Of a DNA stretch of 64,000 nt, positions 42,465-50,893 are shown in pieces. Both the position numbers and the translations under genes were made by a program. The notes below the pieces were generated by a model, which did no database searches, was not told the DNA's origin, and saw only the letters and a list, made by a program, of their open reading frames with translations. Position 1 is the stretch's first letter, and the number at the start of each line of letters is the position of its first letter. The DNA comes from Thiotrichaceae bacterium (GTDB taxonomy: Bacteria; Pseudomonadota; Gammaproteobacteria; Thiotrichales; Thiotrichaceae): positions 1 to 64,000 of the forward strand of contig JALSJN010000022.1 in assembly GCA_026989335.1 (NCBI GenBank). The letters run 5' to 3'.

Positions 42465-43340
42465 ATGAAAAAAATCAGCCCCCTGAGTTTTTATAAAAAC
42501 CCATTATTTGCAACGCTTATCTGTTGTGTTTCGCTGTTTAGCACTGCAACACTGAATGCAGATATGTATAAATACATTACTAAGGATGGTCGAACCGTTT
42601 TAACCAGCAAACGTTTAAACGGTAGCGGCAATAAACTGGTAAAAATTTACCGCATTAAAAAAGCAGGTGCTTATAAGTCCAGCTTTAGAAAACCAACAGG
42701 GAAAGCTTCTATTAGCAACAATGATAAAACTTTAGTCAAGAAATCGAAGTCTAAAAAAGCTACATCAAAAAAACGTCGCTATTCAAAAAAGAGTAAGAAG
42801 TGGCGCACTCGAAGAATTCGTTCAGAAAAAGCACTCAAAAATATGGTACATGCGAATGGTAGAGACAACGGCATAATCGTGGGTTGTCACAGTAATAAAC
42901 ATCTAGCAAAAAAAGCAAATATTTATAAAAAAACCATCCAAATTTATTCACGAATCTACAATGTTGACCCTGAACTAATCCACGCGATTGTACGCCAAGA
43001 GTCATGCTTTAATGAAGGTGCTAAATCTCGTGTTGGTGCAATAGGCTTGATGCAATTAATGCCTCAGACAGCATTAGGTTTACGCATTTCAGATCCTTGG
43101 AACCCGGAACACAATATTCAAGGTGGCATTAAATACATCGCTCAAATGCTTAAAATGTTTAACGGCAAACCCAAACTTGCAATTGCTGCTTATAACGCTG
43201 GCCCTGGAAATGTTAATAAATATCGCGGCATCCCTCCTTTTAAAGAAACACGTCATTATGTTAAGCGCGTTTATGCTGAATACAAGCGCTTAAAGGCTGA
43301 TGGAATTGGTTACCCTAGTCGCCGTGTTGCGTCACGCTAA
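42465..43340 (+). CDS. lytic transglycosylase with DUF4124 domain
   Basis: Exported 291-residue wall hydrolase. The N-terminal signal (YKNPLFATLICCVSLFSTA) is followed by a DUF4124-type strand pair (ADMYKYITKDGRTVLTSKRL), a highly basic linker (KKSKSKKATSKKRRYSKKS) and a C-terminal SLT domain. The catalytic Glu lies in AIVRQESCFNEGAKS, followed by GAIGLMQLMPQTALGL and AIAAYNAGPGNVNKY. The basic linker could hold the protein on peptidoglycan or LPS. Monocistronic. Confidence 0.92.
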   Translation: MKKISPLSFYKNPLFATLICCVSLFSTATLNADMYKYITKDGRTVLTSKRLNGSGNKLVKIYRIKKAGAYKSSFRKPTGKASISNNDKTLVKKSKSKKATSKKRRYSKKSKKWRTRRIRSEKALKNMVHANGRDNGIIVGCHSNKHLAKKANIYKKTIQIYSRIYNVDPELIHAIVRQESCFNEGAKSRVGAIGLMQLMPQTALGLRISDPWNPEHNIQGGIKYIAQMLKMFNGKPKLAIAAYNAGPGNVNKYRGIPPFKETRHYVKRVYAEYKRLKADGIGYPSRRVASR

Positions 43341-43460
43341 AAAACCACCTTACTAACACAGCGCTTCTAAATCACCTATTAAAAGTTAACGACAAGGTAG
43401 TTGAAACCATACGCTTGTAGTATCCTTCGCCTAACGTTAATTTAAGTGCAAGGAGAATGA

Positions 43461-44390
43461 ATGATGTCGATGTCTGATCGTGATGGGGTAATTTGGTTTG
43501 ATGGTGAAATGGTGCCTTGGCGCGATGCTAACATTCATGTTTTAACCCATACGCTACATTATGGCATGGGTGTTTTTGAAGGCGTTCGCGCTTATAAAAC
43601 CGACAAAGGCCCCGCTATTTTTCGCCTTGATGATCATACCCGCCGCTTGCTTGATTCTGCCAAGATCATGAATATGGATATTCCGTATTCTCATGAAACT
43701 TTAAATGAAGCACAAAAATCAGCAGTGCGTGACAATAATCTTGATTCAGCCTACCTTCGCCCTATGAGTTTTTATGGCTCTGAAGGCATGGGTTTACGCG
43801 CAGATAATTTAAAAACACATACGATTGTTGCCGCATGGGAGTGGGGTTCATACCTTGGTGCTGACAATATGGAAAAAGGCATCCGCATTAAAACCTCCTC
43901 TTTTACTCGGCATCATGTCAATATCAGCATGTGCAAGGCTAAAGCCAACGGCCATTACATCAACTCGATGCTGGCTCTACAAGAAGCGATTACCGATGGC
44001 TACGACGAGGCACTCTTATTAGATGTCGATGGTTTTGTCGCGGAAGGCAGTGGTGAGAATATTTTCGTTATTCGTGATGGTATCATTTACACACCTGACT
44101 TAACCTCTGCACTAAACGGCATTACTCGTAACACCATTATGGAGATAGCTAAAGATGCGGGGTATGAGTTGGTTGAAAAACGCATTACCCGTGATGAGGT
44201 TTACATAGCAGATGAAGCCTTTTTTAGTGGTACTGCCGCTGAAGTAACACCGATTCGCGAGTTAGATAATCGCCCTATTGGCAAAGGTACGCGTGGTCCG
44301 ATTACCGAAAAACTACAATCACTTTATTTTGATATTGTGCAAGGTAAGGTAGAAAAGTACAAGCACTGGCTGACTTATATAAACGAATAA
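43461..44390 (+). CDS. ilvE: branched-chain amino acid aminotransferase
   Basis: PLP-dependent transaminase that makes valine, leucine and isoleucine from their keto acids. The 309-residue product matches E. coli IlvE in length. Motifs: GMGVFEGVRAYKT near the N terminus, the catalytic Lys in CKAKANGHYINSMLAL, and EGSGENIFVIRDG with the phosphate-binding loop. A strong AAGGAG precedes the start. It begins a plus-strand run that continues with a zinc-ribbon gene, lpxL, lptF and lptG. Confidence 0.96.
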   Translation: MMSMSDRDGVIWFDGEMVPWRDANIHVLTHTLHYGMGVFEGVRAYKTDKGPAIFRLDDHTRRLLDSAKIMNMDIPYSHETLNEAQKSAVRDNNLDSAYLRPMSFYGSEGMGLRADNLKTHTIVAAWEWGSYLGADNMEKGIRIKTSSFTRHHVNISMCKAKANGHYINSMLALQEAITDGYDEALLLDVDGFVAEGSGENIFVIRDGIIYTPDLTSALNGITRNTIMEIAKDAGYELVEKRITRDEVYIADEAFFSGTAAEVTPIRELDNRPIGKGTRGPITEKLQSLYFDIVQGKVEKYKHWLTYINE

Positions 44391-44494
44391 ATTAGTGCGC
44401 CACTTCATGGAAAATATCGGCAGTTTTAGCAAGCTAAAAATAATTGAACGTGACCAGAGACCCTTAACCACGTGATGACTAAAAGGATTTAAGC

Positions 44495-44707
44495 ATGACA
44501 CACAGCACGGACAGAGAAGCTGATTACAAAAAGCTCAACTTAACCAACGAAGTAACCGTCACCCAAAGTGACTTGCCCCTGCACTGCCCAATGAACGAGT
44601 CAGCATTGTGGTGTTCCCACCCTAAGGTGTCTCTAGCGATTGAAAAAACTAAAGATGGCACATCCCGCTGCCCATACTGTGGCACTTTGTACCGTTTACA
44701 AAAGTAA
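44495..44707 (+). CDS. zinc-finger (CHCC type) protein
   Basis: A 70-residue protein with a CHCC zinc ribbon: ligands in LHCPMNESALWCSHP and GTSRCPYCGTLYRL. It belongs to the family related to the mitochondrial complex I subunit NDUFS6; bacterial members are small and poorly understood. In many beta- and gammaproteobacteria this gene lies next to ilvE and LPS genes, as here. Starts with a GGATTT-spaced ATG 104 bp after ilvE. Confidence 0.85.
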   Translation: MTHSTDREADYKKLNLTNEVTVTQSDLPLHCPMNESALWCSHPKVSLAIEKTKDGTSRCPYCGTLYRLQK

Positions 44708-44728
44708 ATAAAACTCACTAAACGCCCT

Positions 44729-45682
44729 ATGCCCACTAAATTTTACCATCCACGTTATTGGCTTGTTTGGATAGGCCTTGGCCTACTATGGCTAATAACG
44801 CGACTACCGTGGTTATACCAAATGCGCATTGGTGCAGTTATAGGAAATCTCCTTTACCATGCCATCCCGTCACGGCGCAAAGTTAGTTGTATCAATCTTA
44901 AAATTGCGTTTCCTGAATTAAGCAACCAAGCATTAAACAAACTTAACAAAAAACATTTTATTTCAATGGCACAAGGCCTGCTTGATGCCGCGCAAAGCTG
45001 GTGGGGAAGCACCAAACGCTTAGAGAAACTCACCCATATTGAAGGCATCGAACATATAAAAACCGCGCAAGACGCTGGCGAGAATATATTATTAGTCGGC
45101 GCTCACTTTACCTCACTCGAAGTCGGTGGACGTATTATTGCAGCACATACCCCAGTGGATGCCGTTTACCGACCCCACCACAATGATTTGTTAGAATACT
45201 TAGTGGCTAAAGAGCGTAATAAACACTTTAGAAAAACCATTTCAAAACGTAATATTCGGCAGATGATAAAAGGCCTTAAAGACGGTCATGTCTCTTGGTA
45301 TGCCACCGACCAAAACTACCGATTAAAAGGCAGTATATTGATTCCTTTTTTTGGTGTAGAAGCACCCACCAATCCCAGCACTGCTCGCATTGCTAAGATG
45401 ACTAAAGCTACCGTTATTCCAATTTTTACGTACCGCCTGCTTGGTTCACATTCAGATCAAAGACAAGGCTACCTACTGCGTATTTTACCACCCGTTGAAC
45501 ACTTCCCAAGTGGGGATGATTATCATGATGTTTCACACTTAAATCACATCATCGAAGAACAAATAAAAGAATTTCCTGAGCAATATCTTTGGTCACATGA
45601 GCGCTATAAGCACTATCAGAAAGAGAATAAAGACTTCTACAAAAATTATCTGCGCAAAAACCCTGAAGTAAATTGCCAATGA
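44729..45682 (+). CDS. LpxL/HtrB-type lipid A acyltransferase
   Basis: Inner-membrane acyltransferase of 317 residues that adds a secondary acyl chain (usually laurate or myristate) to lipid A. An N-terminal hydrophobic anchor (YWLVWIGLGLLWLITRLPWL) precedes the acyltransferase domain with the HX4E catalytic motif in GAHFTSLEVGG, then PVDAVYRPHHNDLLEYLV and the later DQNYRLKGSILIPFFGVEA. It overlaps the lptF start (ATGA) and so is coupled to LPS export genes, a sensible grouping. Confidence 0.9.
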   Translation: MPTKFYHPRYWLVWIGLGLLWLITRLPWLYQMRIGAVIGNLLYHAIPSRRKVSCINLKIAFPELSNQALNKLNKKHFISMAQGLLDAAQSWWGSTKRLEKLTHIEGIEHIKTAQDAGENILLVGAHFTSLEVGGRIIAAHTPVDAVYRPHHNDLLEYLVAKERNKHFRKTISKRNIRQMIKGLKDGHVSWYATDQNYRLKGSILIPFFGVEAPTNPSTARIAKMTKATVIPIFTYRLLGSHSDQRQGYLLRILPPVEHFPSGDDYHDVSHLNHIIEEQIKEFPEQYLWSHERYKHYQKENKDFYKNYLRKNPEVNCQ

Positions 45683-46794
45683 TCATTCAACGCTATTTAG
45701 TTAAAGAGATTATGTTGGGTTTTTTGGCTACCCTATCTATTTTGCTATTAATCATTCTCGGCAATACATTTGTGCGCCTGCTCGGTGATGTCAGTGGCGG
45801 CAGTATTCCTGTCGATGCCCTCGGAAAATTAGTTTTATTACAATCGGTCGGTGGAATTATAAAATTAGTTCCCATTGCATTATTGATTGGTATGATGTTC
45901 GCCTTTGGGCGGCTTTATAGTGACCATGAGATTGCTGCGTTACATGCATCAGGGGTCGGCCCGAAACAGTTTTACACCGGTATATTTTTATTTGTCGGGC
46001 CACTCACACTATTGATTGCAGGCTTAGTTTTGTTTGCCACACCTGCCATTGAAAAGACCAGCCAAGATATTAAAAACGAGATAAAACAACGACCAGAAGC
46101 GGCAGGAATTCCTGTAGGGGAATTTATGCACGCCAATGCTGGCAACAAAAAAATTACACTTTTTGTAGAAGATATTGATAAGGACAACGTTGTTATGAAA
46201 CGTTTTTTTCTGCATATCGAAGATAAATCAGAAACGACTCATGAAACTGGCAACCAAACTGATAAAAAAGTCACCAATAATGAAAAAATTATTTCAGCTG
46301 AAAAAGCATTACTTTATATCGACCCTGAAAGTGGCGACAGGGTGTTTAAAATAGAAACTGGCAGCAGTTACGACCATGACAAAATCAGCGAAGAATTTAC
46401 TATTTTTAACTTTCAAGAGCATGGCATACATATACCTGCGCTAACGATTTCCAGCAGTAATGACTTAGAAGCAGAGTCATTTTTTAACCTGTTAAAAAAT
46501 GATGATAATGAAAGCCACGCTGAAATTCACTGGCGTATTGCTCTGATCTTACAAGCACCGATTATGGCACTACTTGCCTTTCCGTTAAGCTACACTACGC
46601 CGCGTGAGGGTCGCTTTGGTAAAATTGCCATCGGTATCTTACTGTATGCCATCTACGCCAACCTCATCATCACCGGTCAATCAATGATTGAAGATGGAAA
46701 AATCCCCCATTGGCTCGGTTTGTGGTGGGTTCATATGGCGTTTATTGTTCTCGCGCTTTGGCTAGTACGCAGGCGTTACGGTAAACAATCATGA
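45679..46794 (+). CDS. lptF: LPS export permease LptF
   Basis: Inner-membrane half of the LptB2FGC ABC transporter that lifts LPS from the inner membrane. About 371 residues with the family layout: three membrane helices (LGFLATLSILLLIILGNTF; LVPIALLIGMMFAFGRLY; TLLIAGLVLFATPAIEKTS), a periplasmic jellyroll domain with an unusually acidic stretch, then three more helices (LQAPIMALLAFPLSYTTP). The start at 45679 overlaps the end of the LpxL gene, and the stop overlaps lptG. Confidence 0.95.
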   Translation: MIIQRYLVKEIMLGFLATLSILLLIILGNTFVRLLGDVSGGSIPVDALGKLVLLQSVGGIIKLVPIALLIGMMFAFGRLYSDHEIAALHASGVGPKQFYTGIFLFVGPLTLLIAGLVLFATPAIEKTSQDIKNEIKQRPEAAGIPVGEFMHANAGNKKITLFVEDIDKDNVVMKRFFLHIEDKSETTHETGNQTDKKVTNNEKIISAEKALLYIDPESGDRVFKIETGSSYDHDKISEEFTIFNFQEHGIHIPALTISSSNDLEAESFFNLLKNDDNESHAEIHWRIALILQAPIMALLAFPLSYTTPREGRFGKIAIGILLYAIYANLIITGQSMIEDGKIPHWLGLWWVHMAFIVLALWLVRRRYGKQS

Positions 46795-47855
46795 AAACGA
46801 TTAATTACTACCTCTGGGGAGCAACTCTTCAAGGTATTTTAATTACCAGCTTTGCACTCGTCACCTTGTTGACGTTTTTTGCTTTTATTGATGAAGCAGG
46901 TAAAACCGATGCAATTTATACCAATCTACATGCCGCTATTTATTTAGTATTTAAACTACCCAGCATCTTTTATGAATACTTCCCTGTTATGACCTTAATT
47001 GGCGCACTACTGGGGCTAGGCGCTTTATCCGCCAACTCTGAATTTACCGCGATGCGCGCGGCAGGCTTATCCGTTAAACAACTTATTTTCTCGGTACTTA
47101 AACTGGGTTTTTTACTGGCGCTGGGTATTTTTATTGTTGGTGAATGGTTGGTGCCACTATCTGACCTACATGCACGAAACTTTAAAGCACAACTAAAATC
47201 AAAGAATATTGTATTGGTGGGTGGTGCTGGGCTGTGGGTAAAAGAACGTAATAGCATCATTCATATTGGTAAAGTGAACAGTGAGACGGAACTTTCAGAC
47301 ATTTCAATCTATACATTTAAAGCAGGGCATAAAGGTTTAAAAACACTTTTAACCAGTACCAAAGCAACAGCGAAATCCAACGGATGGCTACTCAAAAACA
47401 CCAAAGAAACCACCTTTGAAGACTCTCGTCTTATTAAAAATAATCAGTCCGAGCGCTTGTACCCCAACTTAATTGACCCAGAAATACTAGGCGTTGCAAC
47501 GGTTGAACCTAGCCAGCTCTCCTCAAAGTCACTCAATCAAATTATTGAGCACCAAAAACAAAACAACTTAAACACTGACAAGTATGAGTTAATTTATTGG
47601 AAACGCTACTCCGTTCCCCTATCCGCTTTAGTCATGCTGCTATTAGCCATGCCATTTCTATTTGGATCAAATCGCAGCGGCGGCGCAGGTACACGGTTAT
47701 TTATTGGAATTGTAGTGGGAATTGTTTTTTCTTTAGTGAACCGTTCCATCAACGAACTCGGCATTGTTTATGGCTTCTCGCCCATTGTGAGTGCCTTTTT
47801 ACCGTTACTTATTTTTCTTATTATTGGCTTGTTTGCGATTAGCCGAATTCGTTAA
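46791..47855 (+). CDS. lptG: LPS export permease LptG
   Basis: Partner permease of LptF. The 354-residue product has the same topology: N-terminal helices (YYLWGATLQGILITSFALVT; YFPVMTLIGALLGLGALS), the coupling loop AMRAAGLSVKQLIFSVLK, a periplasmic domain (GLWVKERNSIIHIGKV) and C-terminal helices (LSALVMLLLAMPFLFGS). It overlaps lptF by 4 bp, giving equal translation of the two subunits. Ends the plus-strand operon. Confidence 0.95.
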   Translation: MKTINYYLWGATLQGILITSFALVTLLTFFAFIDEAGKTDAIYTNLHAAIYLVFKLPSIFYEYFPVMTLIGALLGLGALSANSEFTAMRAAGLSVKQLIFSVLKLGFLLALGIFIVGEWLVPLSDLHARNFKAQLKSKNIVLVGGAGLWVKERNSIIHIGKVNSETELSDISIYTFKAGHKGLKTLLTSTKATAKSNGWLLKNTKETTFEDSRLIKNNQSERLYPNLIDPEILGVATVEPSQLSSKSLNQIIEHQKQNNLNTDKYELIYWKRYSVPLSALVMLLLAMPFLFGSNRSGGAGTRLFIGIVVGIVFSLVNRSINELGIVYGFSPIVSAFLPLLIFLIIGLFAISRIR

Positions 47856-47877
47856 TTTCCCTCTAAAATAGGTTCAA

Positions 47878-48747
47878 TTAAAAACGGTAATTAAAGCCTA
47901 AAGATACAACGGGGAAAAGCTTAAATTTCTTCAAGTTATCACCGCCATTAAGGTTATCTTCTTCTTTTTGTAGTTCCCTTTGAAACTCTAGAGCTGCATC
48001 ACTAGACCCTGCTAGATCAATCGCAGGTCCGGTATGAATACCACTTTTAGGAATAACATTTCCAGAAGCAGTTAGCTTCGCAACGGGAGCACCTTGAAAT
48101 AACACCCCCAAGTCCGTAGTCATACTAAACTTTGAAGCTTTATCGACCGCATTTCCCCAGCCGATACCCAAATAAGGTGCTGTACTTTTAAAAGATACCT
48201 TAGTATTAAGCTTTGCATCACTAATGTCATACGTAATGTCGCCAATTTCTGCATCTTGATTTGCGCCCGTTGCATCAAGGTCTATTTCATTTCCATTATT
48301 GTAAATACCTGCAGAAAGCCTAAAGCCACCACCTGTTGGGTGAAAATCTAAAATACCACCAAAAGACTGTAACTTAAGAGTTCCGTCGTAGTTGATGCCA
48401 TCATTTTCGCCATCAGCATTTAAGCTTCCACCATTAATACTAAAACGTGCATTTAACTTGTCCATTAGACCGTACGTTAAATCAGCTCCCAGCCCTAATG
48501 TACTGACTTTTCCTGTAATTCCAAAGCCACCAGCATTACCTTTATCAACTGACATTTTATTAGCGTTAGTTTTTTTGTTTATTTTAGTGTTTAGCACTTT
48601 CGTCGTTTTTGTTTGAGTCAGTTTTGTAACCTTCTTAGCAACGCTTTTTTTCTGAGGTGTCGGTGCAACAGGGGTTAGCGCAGAAGTGCTCGTCATAATT
48701 AATAGAGAAGAAGAAACAACGCCGATTGATAGGAAAGTTTTAAACAT
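47878..48747 (-). CDS. outer-membrane beta-barrel protein
   Basis: Exported protein of about 289 residues. The signal peptide (FLSIGVVSSSLLIMTSTSA) is followed by a Lys/Thr-rich segment (KKVTKLTQTKTTKVLNTK) and a beta-barrel with alternating hydrophobic strands (KVSTLGLGADLTYGLMDKLN; GGFRLSAGIYNN; PYLGIGWGNAVDK), closing in the outer-membrane C-terminal signature LGFNYRF. I set the start at 48747 (AAAGGCAC upstream); the open frame extends 30 codons beyond. The family is common in gammaproteobacteria with no known function. Confidence 0.85.
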   Translation of the reverse strand: MFKTFLSIGVVSSSLLIMTSTSALTPVAPTPQKKSVAKKVTKLTQTKTTKVLNTKINKKTNANKMSVDKGNAGGFGITGKVSTLGLGADLTYGLMDKLNARFSINGGSLNADGENDGINYDGTLKLQSFGGILDFHPTGGGFRLSAGIYNNGNEIDLDATGANQDAEIGDITYDISDAKLNTKVSFKSTAPYLGIGWGNAVDKASKFSMTTDLGVLFQGAPVAKLTASGNVIPKSGIHTGPAIDLAGSSDAALEFQRELQKEEDNLNGGDNLKKFKLFPVVSLGFNYRF

Positions 48748-48878
48748 AATAAGTGCCTTTGTAGTTGTTAGTATTAAAGAATTGCACACCATTAAAGCAT
48801 TAATTAACTGAATCGAGCATGAATTACTCATTTTCAAGAAACCGTCTGGTACTCCATTAAACCTGATTTGTAGGAGTA

Positions 48879-49616
48879 CTAACGTCCACGTAATTTATTT
48901 TTCAACTTACGTTTACGCATAAAGTCATCCCGAAAGGCAGTAGCTACGGAAAGTAGCTCATTAACGGGTTTACCCATCAACTCTGCATACCGTCCAAAAA
49001 TCACTAACATCGCCTCATCATCCGCAGATAAGCGCGCAAAATTTTCGAGGCGATCATTTAAACTAAGCTGTTTAAATTGCATACGATTGACATCAATTAT
49101 ATTAAAATCAAAGTTATTTTTTTGATATTTAATGAGAATATTTCCATACGAATAATCTCTATGTAATATACCTTTTTCATGCAAGGAAAAAGTGAAGCCT
49201 GCAAAGGCAGTTAATACATTCTCCCTCAGCTTTTTATCAAAACTTTTATCTAATAAAACAGGACGTATGGTTAAATCATAATGATACTGCTTAGAGATAT
49301 AGTAACTCTTACCCAGTAACCCTCCCGCCCTTTTTTCTATGTATGCAATGGGCTCTGGACAAAGTACCTCGCCTATTCTCAATGAATAATCATAAGAGCG
49401 TTTTGCTTTTGAAGGACGAAAGTATCGATAAACAATACGGTTTACAACATTGGGGACTTTAAACCTTTTAACCACATAATCCTGGCCCTCAAATGAAATA
49501 GCTTTTATTAAATTACGCTGGTCGTATAAAACATTTTCTGAGATCTCAAAATACTCCTCTATATTTTCAATAAAGGACTTTAACGCCTGATACTTAGGGT
49601 TAATAACAAGCTTCAC
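48879..49616 (-). CDS. LPS-core kinase-like protein (WaaP/InaA type)
   Basis: A 245-residue protein kinase-fold enzyme of the lipopolysaccharide kinase family, expected to phosphorylate a sugar of the LPS core or another envelope glycan on the cytoplasmic face. The catalytic loop HRDYSYGNIL, the metal-binding IIDVNRMQF and a Lys in DYVVKRFKVPN are visible. It overlaps the gene upstream by 4 bp and is the last of a four-gene unit (glycosyltransferase, LtaS-like enzyme, glycosidase-like protein, kinase). Confidence 0.82.
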   Translation of the reverse strand: MKLVINPKYQALKSFIENIEEYFEISENVLYDQRNLIKAISFEGQDYVVKRFKVPNVVNRIVYRYFRPSKAKRSYDYSLRIGEVLCPEPIAYIEKRAGGLLGKSYYISKQYHYDLTIRPVLLDKSFDKKLRENVLTAFAGFTFSLHEKGILHRDYSYGNILIKYQKNNFDFNIIDVNRMQFKQLSLNDRLENFARLSADDEAMLVIFGRYAELMGKPVNELLSVATAFRDDFMRKRKLKNKLRGR

Positions 49617-50893
49617 TCTAATTCCCCCAAGACATAAACCGGTGAACCTTTAAGCATAATATCATCAGCCTTCGCATAATTTATTTTATTGCCTTCCTTA
49701 GAAAAAACGGCGTTACTTTTAATACTGATTACACTTTGAAGACTAATGGGTGATAGAGACCAAAGCACTTCAATGGTTTGTTTCCCCTTCACAAAAGACA
49801 GTTGATACACGCCCTCTCTCTCCTGCATTCCTTTGTAGTCAGTACCTTGCAAGACGCTTAACATAAATTTAAAGCTATAGTAGGCAGGGTACTTTATAAG
49901 CTTGCCCCCTCTGTTATCAATCAAACCATAACCGGGCGCAATTAGCTGATGCCAATAAACCTGCTTAACTACACCCGATGACAAGGCTAGTAAATAATAT
50001 CGGACTAAAAAATTGGCGTGATCTTCCAAGCTAACACAATCATCTTCACTGGTTGGGGCATAGGGTGCAGTTTGCGTAATCGGCCAGTTAGTTTCTGTGA
50101 TAACAATATCGTTACCGGTTTTTCGGCTTAACCGTAATATGGCATATAACAACCTTAGCTTATTAGGTAAATCCAAGCCCATTTGGGTATTTTCTGGGGC
50201 GCCACGCCTATCTACATACAGTAAGCTACTACACTCATCAAAGTGAATTTTATAGCCGTTAAATAATGTGCGAAAAGTAAAATAGTATTCAAAGTCTATA
50301 ACGGATGAGCCGAGCAAAGTAAGCTGAGGGAAGTGTATTTTTTTTAGCTCAAAAGCAACTTGATAAAATTGCAAATATTCACCCATAGAAAAAAATGCCC
50401 ACTTTTTTCGGTTAATAGCATTGCCTATTTGGAAACGTTGAGTTAAATGAGCGAAACCTTTAAAAATACGCGTCAATGCTTGCCTTGTAAGTGCTAAATC
50501 TTCGATATGACGACGATCTTGTAAAATATTTATAAGTAAATTTCTATCACAAAATCGTTCAGCAAAGGATACGTATTGATCAAGGTTTTCAATATCATGC
50601 AACGGCATCCGAATCAGTAAATTATCTACTTGTAAATCATCTATCAATGCTTTTGTTTTATCTGGATTTTTATCTAAGTTAATACTTAAACCAAAAAAGT
50701 ATTTTTTTTCGAAAACCTCATTAACGCTTAGTGGCATTAGCTTATAGTAGGCATAGGCTACTGGAAAAATAGCTAAGTTGGTTAACACTAATTTAACTGA
50801 ATCCCATCGTGCCTTTTTATACAGTTGCTTTTTTAAATCCCTATCACGTATAACATGGGGTTGGTCTGAATACTCATCCCAAGGAAACTTCAT
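49613..50893 (-). CDS. glycosidase-fold protein lacking the usual acid/base Glu
   Basis: Protein of about 426 residues that looks like a (beta/alpha)8 clan-A glycoside hydrolase. Strand ends include LLIRMPLHDIENL, QIGNAINRKKWAF, LLGSSVIDFEYYF and DIVITETNWPITQT. In clan-A enzymes the fourth strand ends in Asn-Glu, the acid/base; here the equivalent IGNAIN has Ala. The nucleophile Glu in ITETNWP is present. A hydrophobic segment near residue 40 (LTNLAIFPVAYAYYKLMPLS) may anchor it. The start overlaps the LtaS-like stop (ATGA). I would not claim hydrolase activity; a binding or transglycosylating role in envelope glycan synthesis is possible. Confidence 0.65.
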   Translation of the reverse strand: MKFPWDEYSDQPHVIRDRDLKKQLYKKARWDSVKLVLTNLAIFPVAYAYYKLMPLSVNEVFEKKYFFGLSINLDKNPDKTKALIDDLQVDNLLIRMPLHDIENLDQYVSFAERFCDRNLLINILQDRRHIEDLALTRQALTRIFKGFAHLTQRFQIGNAINRKKWAFFSMGEYLQFYQVAFELKKIHFPQLTLLGSSVIDFEYYFTFRTLFNGYKIHFDECSSLLYVDRRGAPENTQMGLDLPNKLRLLYAILRLSRKTGNDIVITETNWPITQTAPYAPTSEDDCVSLEDHANFLVRYYLLALSSGVVKQVYWHQLIAPGYGLIDNRGGKLIKYPAYYSFKFMLSVLQGTDYKGMQEREGVYQLSFVKGKQTIEVLWSLSPISLQSVISIKSNAVFSKEGNKINYAKADDIMLKGSPVYVLGELE

